A DNA stretch of 64,000 nt from positions 16,318,392 through 16,382,391 of the forward strand of contig NC_067203.1 of assembly GCF_026262505.1 (NCBI RefSeq), in the 5' to 3' direction. The notes under the pieces are model-generated. The model did no database searches. It saw only the letters and a list, made by a program, of their open reading frames with translations, and was not told the DNA's origin. Position 1 is the first letter of the stretch, and every line of letters starts with the position of its first letter. Of this stretch, positions 29,901 to 39,013 are shown piece by piece. A program made the translations under genes and the position numbers. The stretch is from Trichomonas vaginalis G3 (Eukaryota > Parabasalia > Trichomonadida > Trichomonadidae).

Positions 29901-32558
29901 TTAGTTGAAGAAAAAGAAAAACAAATTGCTTCATTGAATAAAAAAGTTGCTGATTATGAATCAACAATCCATGAATCAGAAATCTATCAAACTAAAACTA
30001 AACTAGAAATAGAAGATATCACAAAATCCAAATCAACTCTCCAACAGTTATTAGATACAATTTCAAATGATAAATCAAATTTGGAGAAACAAATTCTGGA
30101 TCAAAAATCAACTGTTTCTCTTTTGACAGCACAAATATCGAATTTGCAAGAATCTGAACAGAAGCTAAAGCTCACACAGATACAGAACAACACGCAGATA
30201 AATGATTTGAACAATAAGATTTCGGAAATGACAAAAACAGATCAAACTAAAAGTGAAATTATTCAAAATCATCAAAATAAAATTCATGAACTAGAATTGC
30301 AGTTACTTGATAAAAATAATGAACTTAACAATGCTAATAAAGAAATAGAGAACATCAAGAGCCAAACAGAATCAATCATTCAGAAGACTGCATTCGAAAT
30401 TCAAAATAAAACTGAAATTTTGAATAATTATGAAACAAAATTCGAAAACATGAAGAAACAAAACGCAAAAGCAGCTGTAACAATCAATGATATGACTAAG
30501 TCTAGCTCTGACTTAAGGAAACACGTCAATTTATTAGAGAATCAGTTGTTTGATTCGAAAATGAAAATTGAAAATTTGACAAAAGAATTAAATGAGTCAC
30601 AGAACAAAATCCAGAGCATGACTAAGCAAATTAATGAATCTAGAGCATTTAGCAGCACATTGCAGACAAAGCTTGATAGAGAATCAAAGCAAAAAGAGAG
30701 TTTACAAAGAGAATTAAATTTCACTCAAACAGAATTGACAAAAATTCAAACAGAAGCATCGGAATACAAGTCAAAGATACTTCATACAAGTGAAATGGAG
30801 TCAGCAATGCAGAATTCTTATTCTTTGATAGAAGAAAAGTTGAAATCAGAAGAAAACAAGAGAAGAAACTTGGAAAGGCTCATAACAGACATGAGATTAA
30901 CAAGAGATGTCAATTCATCACCAAAGAAACAAGAAATTGAATCTCTTAAGATTAATTTGCAAAATCTTGAGAATGAAAATGACAAATTAATCAATGAAAT
31001 CAAGACATTGAACGAAAAGAATGTTTTGTTGCAACAAGAAATATCTAAATTAAGTTCAGATCTCCAAGAAAAAGAAAAATCAGAAAAATCTTTGTTACAA
31101 AAACAAAATGATTTAATTTCTGAAATTTCAAAACTCAAGAACGACATAAAAGATCACAAGATAAACTTGAGCCAGTCCACATCAAGTCTCAAGAAAGACA
31201 TCAGCACCAAAGCAAAACAGATCGAACAATCGAAAGATGAATTGAACAATTTGCAAACTGAAAATAATTCGTTGAAGAAGAAAATCCAAAATTTGGAAGC
31301 TGTTTTACAAGATACAGAAGATAGTTTGGCACAGTCTAATCAGTCTCAAAGACAAATCAAAGCTTCCTATGATCTTCTTAACAACAAATTTGAAGAAAAC
31401 CAAGTTTTGTTGAATTCGAAACAAAAAGAAATTGAAAGATTAACAAATGAAGTTTCTGACAAAGAAAAAGAACTTGAAAAAACTAAATCTGAGTTGATTA
31501 ATATCCAAGAAAGAATAAGAAGTGATAGTTCTAAACTAAATCAAGACATTAATGAGAAACAAACTAAATTAGAGTCATTAAACATTGAACTTGAAAAGAT
31601 GAGAAATATAAATAGAGAATTAACTTCAAAAGTCAATTCTTTAACATCCCAATTGCAATCAATCGCTGATTCTAACCAGAAAGATATTAATACATATATC
31701 TCTCAGTACAATGAAGAAAAATCAACAAGGAAAGAATTAGAAAAATCAAATGAAACACTCAAGAAGAAATTGGAAGAAAAAGTTAAAGAAAACAAAAATC
31801 TTTCTGTAAAAATAACTTCATTGAAGACAAATATCGAAGAACTACAAATAGAAGTAACAAGAACACAAAGAACACTTGTACCAAAGAACCAATTGGAATC
31901 ATTACAGAAATCAGTGAATGAAATGAGTCGAAAACTAGATGACGCACAACAAAATTTGGCAGAACAGAAGTCAAGATATTCATCAATTATTGAGAAATAC
32001 AATGAAAAGACTTCTTTGCTTTCTTTGTTAACTGAATCATTTATTTCTGTTCATTCTTTGATTGCAAATCAATCGAAATCTAATTTGTCACAAAAACAAT
32101 TTTTGATGCAAATTTTAGAGAAAATGTCTGCAATTTTCAAAGCAATGAATTTATCAATGCCACAAATTTCATTTGCTCAACTAAATAGACTTGATGTTTC
32201 TGTTTCTTCAGTTGATATCTTTGATATCAAAATGACGCACAACTTTAGATTATTAACAGAAGAAGATGAAAAACTCATTAATGCAATCAAATTAAATCTT
32301 TCTGACTTAGCTGTTTCTACATCTGAAAGGTTGCCAAGTTTCACAGCATCACAACAACTTTCAGGTAAACTCGAATACATAAGAAATTTAGTTTCAAGAG
32401 TTAAATCTGTCATTGATCAAAAAGATTCTGAAATTGATAGATTAAATCAACAAATTGCAAAGCAACACGAAACTGTCATGAAGATTACACAAAGCGGTAA
32501 TATGAATGCATCATTTATAGAGAGTAGTGCACAAAGAGTTACATTTAGTAACACTTAA
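23946..32558 (+). CDS. Giant LRR + coiled-coil protein, centriolin-like, 2870 aa
   Basis: One uninterrupted frame of 8.6 kb from the ATG at 23946 (the open frame begins nine bases earlier, without ATG). Residues about 45-200 are SDS22-type leucine-rich repeats (LPNLTRLNLSYNSISNIS, LQYLVLSHNGITTIPS) ending in an LRR-cap-like LPQLDTLNRKSI. From about 205 to about 2700 it is almost continuous coiled coil, rich in Glu, Lys, Gln, Asn and Leu, with almost no Pro. The last 170 residues are less regular. This layout is that of centriolin/LRRCC1-type centrosome and basal-body scaffolds. A structural role at the basal-body or cytoskeletal apparatus is inferred. Low-complexity sequence makes family assignment beyond architecture unsafe. 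Confidence 0.85.
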   Translation: MNESNFPIPNLVFNDELIDNITKEVDCSSVTSVIFNFSPKAGRIFRIEPLKRYTNIREISLIGHGFENIKPFLSLPNLTRLNLSYNSISNISDICKMTNLQYLVLSHNGITTIPSQIKSLAKLQVLKLSYNPIEDRNNLLNMQKSTNLTSLDLEGTKICQDDSSRLFIIFSLPQLDTLNRKSILLEERRQASERFGRSLFIELEQKNADLQDEISQLQSKLEAASRNAVDSEEMQNQNSQVQQEILILKQKLQQQTETLNQYVVDITNERNKNNELEQQLQELHFNGVANPQQYAQDLDELRNVKSENTKLNERISQLQMINDENESKIQNLVKQIQEKDEKYGDVAQSLEERQNNLKEMSENIIKLQSENSALTKERNSLSSELQQKTMFIDELQSNLKQVEEKSRTVYRSGNKSTIVDDRVKTLQERFNAVNSEKEELKLTLDQVKQLVTDQQRQILQLKKENSELKQNINEKTDEDDSFNLSTMINKMQKENSEDIDKLHKSITELQNQVQYWKEKCLSQENSFKENQEKFRISLMENVTNQTILPLQQSNNDKDQQIKELMNQIKLIKDKQDEVESKNKAKDQQMKKLIKELEKEQKKNKDLTLTIANAEDPKHIQTQMQARIDDLQSEISNLKQEIQQNEQKYQNLKKENKSLKNDNESANHTISALQEEIKKISDNTDLTRKIEEQEKEVDQLRKYNEKLETTISSSKQQKEEMLHNQNKALKQMIFKLAKEISPNAVHSTSFNKMADEFNMMSQTFNETMKLKEAATNQLKRIDSKVYGITSRYNIETVDDTVKALTELDNLLNIEKQRTQKNLDDLANKTEDLMDEIDSLQSVNVSLTDQNKKQQIEIIRLQGIERSVEGLNEDLNSAYQLINQYELANQNSEYAQQMKFIKKKLKDKQKQIQKYKSSVNELLDVQSENNSLKKQISDLNENIREMNGALKAANKKLQSLDKLHQRKLEMEDQISSLMTACRQLQMDKESLQKKVDELKKSNEEKDDALESYRDKLNSQIDILGQSQSIIENANDKSRKDSNAIQELKEKLINSDKEIEKMKKEMNDYENTNKSNKENLLKLQQKIIEVTRTVNPTENHVRVSDNVSQLLNDLDLIVKAFSDKDKTINEIKGVIDKNNNEFISFKSNLSNIISSFSQKLVSETDNNKLLNLTNDFVKSQVDQINEIKSQIVQIIKNSSTYKPTLSSPQNELLDILREIISEHEVTENKLGSEVTYLNDILNQLDIKNSDLAQQIAEHRQGYEILKQKLDEASHIIEEKESNVFEEKQQTNEVISQAKAKISRLERKLTESNSSNKDLQSKVDELKKKLQESSENEIKIKQNTEQMRIEMEKRITEQEQLKKQLTELQTNNINNQKQINDLNNTLKISEKQRTELQVKFDEQTKSNKEIVDQKQQQIYSLNNEISKMKADIEKQNALNNDLNTEKSSLNVKIVKFESEIKSLNEKLTNMKEIIANSQLEKKKLEEEIKSRVKELSNLQEENAKLLTSSHEKEITMQKEKFENETQKMKKEIEEKTANISELEKALSDKERNHKNLLSKIQKKYSQLEDKLEIAEEKLEESDKKVKDLKNIITLHKQNQVQMENEHNQLINDMNKQHDQEKNNLSLQLKSLENQIENLIQEKESYETEISTVYGDRDSMKQALEKASAFIQKKSIKIEKMKKQMSQVKVTIESMNEELSEKENQIEELQKLTNRLGKQKVQITETNDAISKLNAEIAEKDQKLFEMEVLKKKISQLTETIEKLTKDLENSQNETINFKNELNYTKKLIEDLKQQKEDIQNELDLEKQHSEEISKTLQSKIDENTSQNVKIQELNEKTISLQKESDSYKLKVDELNSDIKRKNAMIEDMKNHLISQKVENETIYKSNNQMKAKIESLYNEIKENKAKIDEYQRESAKVDVERTQFQLTIKDYEMKVKDENNLRLTTEEKLSNAQKENDLLKKEIEKKENDNQLLSQSKDSSLQTVTQLKSLVEEKEKQIASLNKKVADYESTIHESEIYQTKTKLEIEDITKSKSTLQQLLDTISNDKSNLEKQILDQKSTVSLLTAQISNLQESEQKLKLTQIQNNTQINDLNNKISEMTKTDQTKSEIIQNHQNKIHELELQLLDKNNELNNANKEIENIKSQTESIIQKTAFEIQNKTEILNNYETKFENMKKQNAKAAVTINDMTKSSSDLRKHVNLLENQLFDSKMKIENLTKELNESQNKIQSMTKQINESRAFSSTLQTKLDRESKQKESLQRELNFTQTELTKIQTEASEYKSKILHTSEMESAMQNSYSLIEEKLKSEENKRRNLERLITDMRLTRDVNSSPKKQEIESLKINLQNLENENDKLINEIKTLNEKNVLLQQEISKLSSDLQEKEKSEKSLLQKQNDLISEISKLKNDIKDHKINLSQSTSSLKKDISTKAKQIEQSKDELNNLQTENNSLKKKIQNLEAVLQDTEDSLAQSNQSQRQIKASYDLLNNKFEENQVLLNSKQKEIERLTNEVSDKEKELEKTKSELINIQERIRSDSSKLNQDINEKQTKLESLNIELEKMRNINRELTSKVNSLTSQLQSIADSNQKDINTYISQYNEEKSTRKELEKSNETLKKKLEEKVKENKNLSVKITSLKTNIEELQIEVTRTQRTLVPKNQLESLQKSVNEMSRKLDDAQQNLAEQKSRYSSIIEKYNEKTSLLSLLTESFISVHSLIANQSKSNLSQKQFLMQILEKMSAIFKAMNLSMPQISFAQLNRLDVSVSSVDIFDIKMTHNFRLLTEEDEKLINAIKLNLSDLAVSTSERLPSFTASQQLSGKLEYIRNLVSRVKSVIDQKDSEIDRLNQQIAKQHETVMKITQSGNMNASFIESSAQRVTFSNT

Positions 32559-32927
32559 TTATGTAATTATATATTTTATATTTAATTTTATTTATAAAAT
32601 TTGTTTATTTATTTTCAAAATAAGTTAGACTTTTAAATTTCCTATGCAAATTGTTGTTTAAACTCGAGACTTAAGACTAATAATCAAATCTTCTAAAATA
32701 TCAAAACAGATACGACCAATATAAGGATCTATATTTTTACATTCAGCAGTAGTAATTAAAGCTATACATGTAAATACTTATGCAAAAAAAAGTCACTTAT
32801 CCATATTTCATAATTACAAGTCATAATTTTAATTATACTATAGAACAATTTGGTTTTCACACTGTGTTGAAAGATTTGAATCCATTTGAACTTTAATTAG
32901 AAGATTATCCAATTTAAATTAGATAAA
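32559..32927. other. Intergenic region, no gene seen
   Basis: AT-rich spacer after the giant coiled-coil gene. Confidence 0.5.
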
Positions 32928-33284
32928 ATGAAACCGATTTTAGAAAAAATTGAAACTGATAAAAAGCAAGATGAAAAAGAAGAAATTGTTGAAGAAGAAA
33001 TAAAAATACCTGAAAAGAAATTAAATATAATAAAACCAATTAAAGATTTTCAAACATTTGAAACAATAGATGAATTTAATAAATTTTATGAAAGTAATAA
33101 AAAGCAATTTGAAGAATTGACGACTTGTAAATTAAATAAAATGTATCGTATAAATGGTTTTAGAATTACTAAAATAAAAAGGAGAAATTAGTTTGAAACC
33201 TATTCCTGAATCTAAAATTACTTATACGATGAAAATTGATGATTTAACAAGAAAAATTGATGTTATCGAAAAAACATTAAATTA
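32928..33284 (+). pseudogene. Broken small gene, possibly from a multicopy mobile or virus-like element
   Basis: An 87-codon Lys/Glu-rich open frame (32928-33191) is followed directly by more protein-like sequence (MKIDDLTRKIDVIEKTL) up to 33284, so the gene appears broken at about one place. The style, a short Lys-rich chain with a terminal helix, resembles hypothetical proteins of multicopy elements in trichomonads, but I cannot identify the family. No capsid, polymerase or integrase is visible nearby. Treated as a fossil of uncertain origin. Confidence 0.35.
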
Positions 33285-33411
33285 AATAGTATTTTTAGCC
33301 AGATAAAGAGCTGCTCCATATATCATGAGTGTTTGCACACTGTATGCATAGATGGAATTGATGTTCTTCCTTTATTTAGGTATCAAAAACATGCTTTTAA
33401 AATCCGTTTTT

Positions 33412-33682
33412 GAGACGACAATGATAATTTCGTCACTTTTTTAGACGACAATGATAATTTTATCACTTTTTTGAGACGACAATAAAACATCCTCTATTTA
33501 TTTACTGCTGTAGGTAGAAGTAAACTATACATGTCAGATTTTTTACTGCTGAGGGTAGAAGTAAACTTTACATGTCAGATTCTCTCAATTTTACCACTTT
33601 TTGAGGTAAACGTCATACTTTACTGCTGTGGGTAGAAGTAAAACTTTACATGACATACTTTACTGCTGTGGGTAGAAGTAAA
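33412..33682. repeat. Cluster of short direct repeats with hairpin units
   Basis: Three copies of GAGACGACAAT(GATAATTT) lie between 33412 and 33490. Four copies of a 24-base unit TTTACTGCTGTGGGTAGAAG(TAAA) begin at about 33500, 33542, 33619 and 33659. Each unit starts TTTACT and ends AGTAAA, so each can fold back on itself. Flanking TTTACATGTCAGA segments are partly repeated too. No gene is seen in 33285-33960. Confidence 0.8.
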
Positions 33683-34334
33683 AATTCTTTTGCATTCAAA
33701 ATGTGCAGACCCTTTTTTGCACTTTTAAGGTTCTTTTTTTTAAAAAAAAGTAACTAAAAATTGAATATGGCGACGAGTTGATTAATAACAAACAAAACAA
33801 AATAAATATAGTTTAAAAATTATAAACAAGATTTCAAAAAATTGATTTTTGAAAAATTGAAATTCGAAAAAAAGAAAATCGGATTAGAGATATTCAGTAT
33901 TTCAGATATCTGATTTATTCATCGAGTTGATAAAACTTGGATTCTTCCGGACAAGAACACGTGGTACCTACGACACATATTCTGAAAGAAATGCATCTGG
34001 AAATCTTTTCGCAACTGTTCTAGCATCGAATTGACGCAATAAAGATCTAGAATTCGCGCCGTATATAACATCGGATCCTATATAAAAATTGCTATTAATA
34101 CCGCACGCGTCTCTAACCACATAAGGATCAAATCTATCATCCATATTACTAATATTCCAACGATCGATTCTCTTAACGCCTTGTTTCTTTTGAGTTGGAT
34201 ACTCTATACCAAACATTTAAATAAAAATGAAAAATTTCTTGACTTTTGACATTTAAATAATTTTTAAAAATTTCTTGACTTTTGACTTTTCAAAATTTTT
34301 TTTCAAAAATCTTAAAATTGAGAGAATCTGACAA
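33572..34334. repeat. Inverted repeats bounding a 0.75-kb segment
   Basis: GTCAGATTCTCTCAATTTT at 33574-33592 recurs as its exact reverse complement at 34314-34332, extending one base further at each end. The enclosed segment holds two of the four hairpin units and the small frame at 33968-34216. This may mark an element of terminal-inverted-repeat type; no target duplication was recognised. Confidence 0.5.
33968..34216 (-). pseudogene. Short Arg-rich frame, probable remnant
   Basis: 82 codons from the ATG at 34216, with an even globular-protein composition (IDRWNISNMDDRFDPYVV) unlike the Lys/Asn-rich neighbours. The protein-like character continues past its end for another 30 or so codons, so it looks broken. 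I do not recognise it. A remnant of a mobile or virus-like element is possible; age and family are unknown. Confidence 0.3.
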
Positions 34335-34395
34335 AAAATCATATTAAACTGATAATCAAAAAGCGCAGGTCTCTCAATTTTGAGAAGTTTACATT

Positions 34396-35963
34396 TTATA
34401 ATGGAGGCATTTGCATTTCTTGTTGTTGCTGCTGAGGAGGAGGCATTTGCATTCCTTGTTGTTGTTGCTGAGGAGGCATTTGAATTCCTTGTTGTTGTTG
34501 CTGAGGAGGCATTTGAATTCCTTGTTGTTGTTGCTGAGGAAGCATTTGCATTCCTTGTTGTTGTTGCTGAGGAGGCATTTGCATTCCTTGCTGTTGTTGT
34601 TGCTGAGGAGGCATTTGTATTCCTTGCATTCCTTGTTGCTGCTGGTTTGATTGAACAAAATACTGATTTGCAGTTTGTATATTAGCAGGTGCTGGTGGAA
34701 TTGATTCCATATTTATCATTCGTGTCATCTTTTGTTCTTTGACTTTTTGTTCAATAGCTTTTATATCATTACGGTGAGAGTTAATTTCATCTTTGAACTT
34801 GTTCAATCCTTCTTCAGTAGTTTGAGTTTCGCTGACAACCTCAACAGGTGTGCTTTCTTGTGATTTTTCTTCATATTCGACCACTCCTGAAACAACTCTT
34901 TCTTTCTTTCTGCCTGATTTTTCATTCGGAATGCTCTTTGGTTGATCATTGATTTCCAATGAAATTTGTTCTCTCTTCTTTCTCTTTGGTAACTTTGCAT
35001 CTGCTGCAAGAGTAATTTCTTTCACTTTTGATGTATTAAATGAAGCAACAGCAGTATCAACAATACTTGTTATCAAATCAGATACTGTTTGTCTTAGTTC
35101 TTGACCTGCATTGGCAAATGTTTCCTCAATTGACTTGAAATTCGAACCACCTGCTTCTTCATAAATTCTCTTGAACTCTTTCATTCCTTGTTTAGCATTC
35201 CAATGAGTGTAGATGAAGCAAACATCAATTTTCTCTTCTGCAATTCTTCTGATTAATCTTTCGACTTTCGGACCTTCAGTGCGGTCAATTTCTTTATCTT
35301 CATCATCTCTATCCGGTTTAGAATTAAATTTCTCTCCATGACCTCCAGCATCAGTAATCATAATCATAATCTTCTTTGCTTGGGGTTTCCAATGGAATTT
35401 GAACATTCCTTCGAAAGCTTGAACCCAATCTTCTGGACCATCTCCTGCGCCTCCTTTGTTTCGACTTTGTCGAATTCAACTGGGTTTATGCTTCCACCAT
35501 GTTCCTTGAAATCAAATGGTGTTGCAACATTGTAGTCAACTGTTCCATGACCTTGCTTCTTATGCCTATATAATTGTTCGGCCATGGCTGCATCTCTGAA
35601 GAAATTGGCAGAATATCTAACATTTAGATCGCTATATTTCTTCTTAGTGTATTCCATTAGTTTCTTGAAGATGCTCTTTGCACCTGTAATCATTGATCTT
35701 TCGTTTGCTTTTTCTTCGAATTCGTGAACCTTACCTCTTTCATTGTTCATTGATTTTGTTCCATCAACAACAAAACAAATATCAATATCTTGTCCACTTG
35801 AGAATGTATTGTATTGAACTTTAGATTTGTCAACATCTGTGAATGAACGGATACCATCTATCCTCTTTATAGCTTCGCGTGTAGCTATAAAGCCGTGAGG
35901 ATATTCATTCATTTTTCTGAAATTTAATTTCCAATTGAATTTTCTCTCAAATTTTGACAACAT
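34396..35963 (-). pseudogene. VWA-domain protein with Gln-rich repeat tail, frameshifted
   Basis: A von Willebrand A domain starts at ATG 35963. The MIDAS-type motif VVDGTKSM (DxTxS) is near residue 70, and the domain continues through INPVEFDKVET. The open frame then changes at about 35450-35470, and the domain resumes in the next frame (GGAGDGPEDWVQAFEGMF, IMIMITDAGGHGE) to 34396. About one base of change would account for it. Beyond the VWA fold (about 1-290) come a helical segment, a basic patch (KLPKRKKRE) and a C-terminal run of six to seven GMQMPPQQQQQ units (34424-34640). Either a young pseudogene of a host gene or a sequence error; the downstream part alone is open for 336 codons. 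VWA domains bind protein ligands through a metal ion. Confidence 0.75.
34424..34640 (-). repeat. Coding minisatellite, 33-36-bp unit
   Basis: Tandem units reading GAGGAGGCATTTGCATTCC followed by a TTG/GTT run on the plus strand encode GMQMPP plus four to six Gln on the minus strand. About six to seven copies vary mainly in Gln number and in Met/Ile, as expected from replication slippage. Confidence 0.9.
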
Positions 35964-36571
35964 GTTTTATTTATTGAATGGCAAACAAGACATGAAAAAA
36001 TTATGTCTTATCGAATAATGCAGTACATAAAACGTTAACTAAAATTTCATCAAAAAAATTGGTACATATATAAGACATAAGATATCCAATTTTCTCTATT
36101 AGTCTTATTTCGATTAAAAAAAATTGTGACTAATTTATTTACGGCAAGATGTAATACTGAGCCCGATGATAATGAATTCAGTGTGGATTTCAAGATTCGA
36201 GCATTTATTGAAGCATTGACAAATAGTGGAAGTATGGTATTTTAAAGGATGTGTCCGAAACTATTTTCTGAAGGTTTTTGTATTGATCATAATTTAATAA
36301 AAATTAGAATTTGTCATATTTTCCTTGTATAAGCTATATCTTGTCTAATGTGATAAACACTAGGAAATACTACTAATACATAAATCAACTAAAGTTAATG
36401 TATTTCTTTACATTTTAAATTCAAATAAATTTATATATGTGTATTTGTAACAAGAGAAACATCATTAAACAATGATTCCAATTATTGGAATATTTAACTG
36501 AAAATATCTTGAATTCAATATTAAATATTTGATCCATCAATGAAGAAAATGCAATATCATTTATTATAACA
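35964..36571. other. Intergenic region with a possible gene-start fragment
   Basis: Mostly AT-rich without a gene. At 36124-36245 (plus) about 39 codons look coding (CNTEPDDNEFSVDFKIRAFI) but begin with a non-ATG codon and stop abruptly. This may be the 5' scrap of a lost gene. Confidence 0.25.
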
Positions 36572-38105
36572 TTAACGCCTAGCAAAGAATTGCATGATTT
36601 CAATTGCATAATTAATAGCACTGAAAGTATCATCATTCTGATTATGTGAATTAAACAGTATTCCATGAATGAACTTCAAACTATTAATGTACATATGTTT
36701 GATTTCTGTGCTTCCTCCTGCATGGTATATCTTTTTGAGTAATGAGAAGTCCAAAGAATTAATAGCTGCCAAAAGTAGAAACTTTGAATGAGAGTCTCTG
36801 CAATGATCCATGCTGCAATCAAATCCATTATCAACCAAGTAATTTGCTATATCAAGCTTTCCCAAATGCAGCGCTACATATAATGCACTTTTATAGCTTT
36901 TTGCCCTGATATCGACTCCATAGCTTAAAGCAGATTTAACAGCATTTAAATCTTTATATTTGCATGCATAATATAAAATTGTATTGGTTTTTCCGTTTAT
37001 ATAGTTAAGATCAGCACCTGTACTTAATAATTCTTTAAACAATTCAATGTTTCCTTTCTTATATGCCAATGTTACGGGTGTTTGATTATCTATAATCATA
37101 ATGTTTCTTGGAGGAACAATATTATAACTTTTCAACAAATTATAAATTTTTTGATTGTATTTATTAATTACGATAAATTTAACTAATGCACAGGCAAATT
37201 TCCCTTCTTCAGAATAAACTCTAAAAAGTCGTAATAATCGTTTTTATAACAAAACTTAATTATTTGGTAAAATTGTTTTGAATCTGGAGAGTAAAATGAA
37301 TAAAAATAATGTAGCCCTGGTAGAAATTTGAGTGATTTGAAGAATTTGTGGAAATCGCATGGTAGAACCAACCCATTTTCTGCGTAAAAAACGAAAGCTC
37401 TGATGTTAAATCTTATATCTGTTTCACTGCTTTGTTGTAAATTATTAAAATTTTCTAAAATCCAATCTGCAATATTATTTAAACGAAATGATATAGAAAT
37501 ATCAAAGCAATCACTAAAAATTACTCCTGCATTGTAAAATAAATGAATCATTTCATAATTTCCCCTTGCAATTATATTGGATTTGATGTTATAATCAATA
37601 TTTGTCTTATTTAAAAGTGAAGGTTTATTTAAAATTACATATTTAACTAAGCCTGGATCGTTTGAATTGATTGCATCAAGTAAATCATTATTATTAAAAG
37701 ATAATTTGGTTCGAAAAGTTTTTCTTGTAATTCTTGAATAGTTATTTTAGATTTGCATTCTGGACAGATGACATTCAGTTCGAATAAATCCGAAATTTTT
37801 TGTAAAAAAGAATTTGTTTTGTTAATTCTTTCATTTTGTTGTGATTTGAGAGCAACAATATCAACCAAATATTTTTTGAATCCAATGTCAATATAATCTT
37901 TTATTTTAGAAACATTCTGATCAAAATTTTCGGAATTGAGAGAATAAATGGCTTCTTCAATATCCAGAAGTTTCTGAAGTTGCTGTGGAATCAGCAAATC
38001 TGATATTTGTTTAACTCTAAGTTTGTCTGGAAAGATCAATGTAAAAGTCAAATTTGTCACTTTTATATCAAAGTGATGAAATTGTTCGTATAGCAAACTA
38101 TGCAT
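36572..38105 (-). pseudogene. Ankyrin-repeat gene with two frameshifts
   Basis: Three consecutive minus-strand frames (38105-37647, 37551-37183, 37138-36572) read as one trichomonad ankyrin protein of about 510 codons. The N-terminal helical domain carries a CPEC zinc-ribbon-like pair, a DUF3447-like middle follows, and four to five ankyrin repeats end it (TPVTLAYKKGNIELFKELLS, ILYYACKYKDLNAVKSALSY). The frame changes near 37720, in a TTTTAATAATAATG stretch, and near 37200. Protein-like sequence continues between the pieces in the alternative frame (for example NNNDLLDAINSNDPGLVKY). No nonsense codon is needed besides those two shifts. It is a decayed host gene, or carries sequence errors. 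Confidence 0.75.
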
Positions 38106-38194
38106 AGAAAACTTTTTGATTGTAAGAAATTACCTATTTGATTAAAAATCTAAAATAATAAAAATAATTTTTAAAAGGACTGTTCTGATGAAAA

Positions 38195-38390
38195 TTTTCA
38201 GTCTTTCTCTGAGAAGTTCTGGTGTTTTGAATGACATAATTTCAATTATATTGAACCATGTGCTAGCATTTGGGAGCGAGAAACTATTTTCATTTTAATA
38301 ACTTGTTGATTCCTTTGAAACCTCTGGGGTTTAGTTTCCAGTTATAAATCTAAATTAATTTCGAAATTTGATCTGGAGAATGTCAGAAAG
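38195..38390 (-). pseudogene. Duplicated fragment of the HECT gene 3' end
   Basis: This stretch aligns with the last part of the HECT gene (39050-39250). Shared strings include GAGAAGTTCTGGTGTTTT, ACATAATTTCAATT, GAAACTATTTTCAT and GTTTCCAGTTAT, with many substitutions and small gaps. It carries the region around the catalytic HTCFN motif in degraded form. It is separated from the gene by the 44-bp satellite array. Confidence 0.85.
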
Positions 38391-38417
38391 TAAGTGTGCC
38401 CTTAAATGCCATAATTA

Positions 38418-38980
38418 ATTATTTATTTGTGTTCATATTTAGCAATATAAAACATTAATAAATTATTTATTTGTGTTCATATTTAGCAATATAAAACATT
38501 AATAAATTATTTATTTGTGTTCATATTTAGCAACATAAAACATTAATAAATTATTTATTTGTGTTCATATTTAGCAACATAAAACATTAATAAATTATTT
38601 ATTTGTGTTCATATTTAGCAATATAAAACATTAATAAATTATTTATTTGTGTTCATATTTAGCAATATAAAACATTAATAAATTATTTATTTGTGTTCAT
38701 ATTTAGCAACATAAAACATTAATAAATTATTTATTTGTGTTCATATTTAGCAACATAAAACATTAATAAATTATTTATTTGTGTTCATATTTAGCAATAT
38801 AAAACATTAATAAATTATTTATTTGTGTTCATATTTAGCAATATAAAACATTAATAAATTATTTATTTGTGTTCATATTTAGCAATATAAAACATTAATA
38901 AATTATTTATTTGTGTTCATATTTAGCAACATAAAACATTAATAAATTATTTATTTGTGTTCATATTTAGCAATATAAAA
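38418..38980. repeat. 44-bp tandem repeat array, about 12.8 copies
   Basis: Unit ATTATTTATTTGTGTTCATA..ACATTAATAA, 44 bases, starting at 38418 and every 44 bases to 38946. Copies are identical except for one T/C site (CAATAT or CAACAT). The order of that site is TT CC TT CC TT T C T, showing amplification in blocks of two or four units. The last copy is partial. Confidence 0.97.
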
Positions 38981-39013
38981 GTTAATTAGAATTAAAATAA
39001 ATAAAATAATAAT

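Noticed and set aside
32928-34334. A complete virus-like (Maverick/Polinton) element
   Set aside because: No polymerase, integrase, protease or capsid frame is recognisable, and no long terminal inverted repeats bound the region; at most small fossils are present.
38418-38980. CRISPR-like array
   Set aside because: The units are contiguous 44-bp copies with no distinct spacers, in a eukaryotic genome; it is a satellite.
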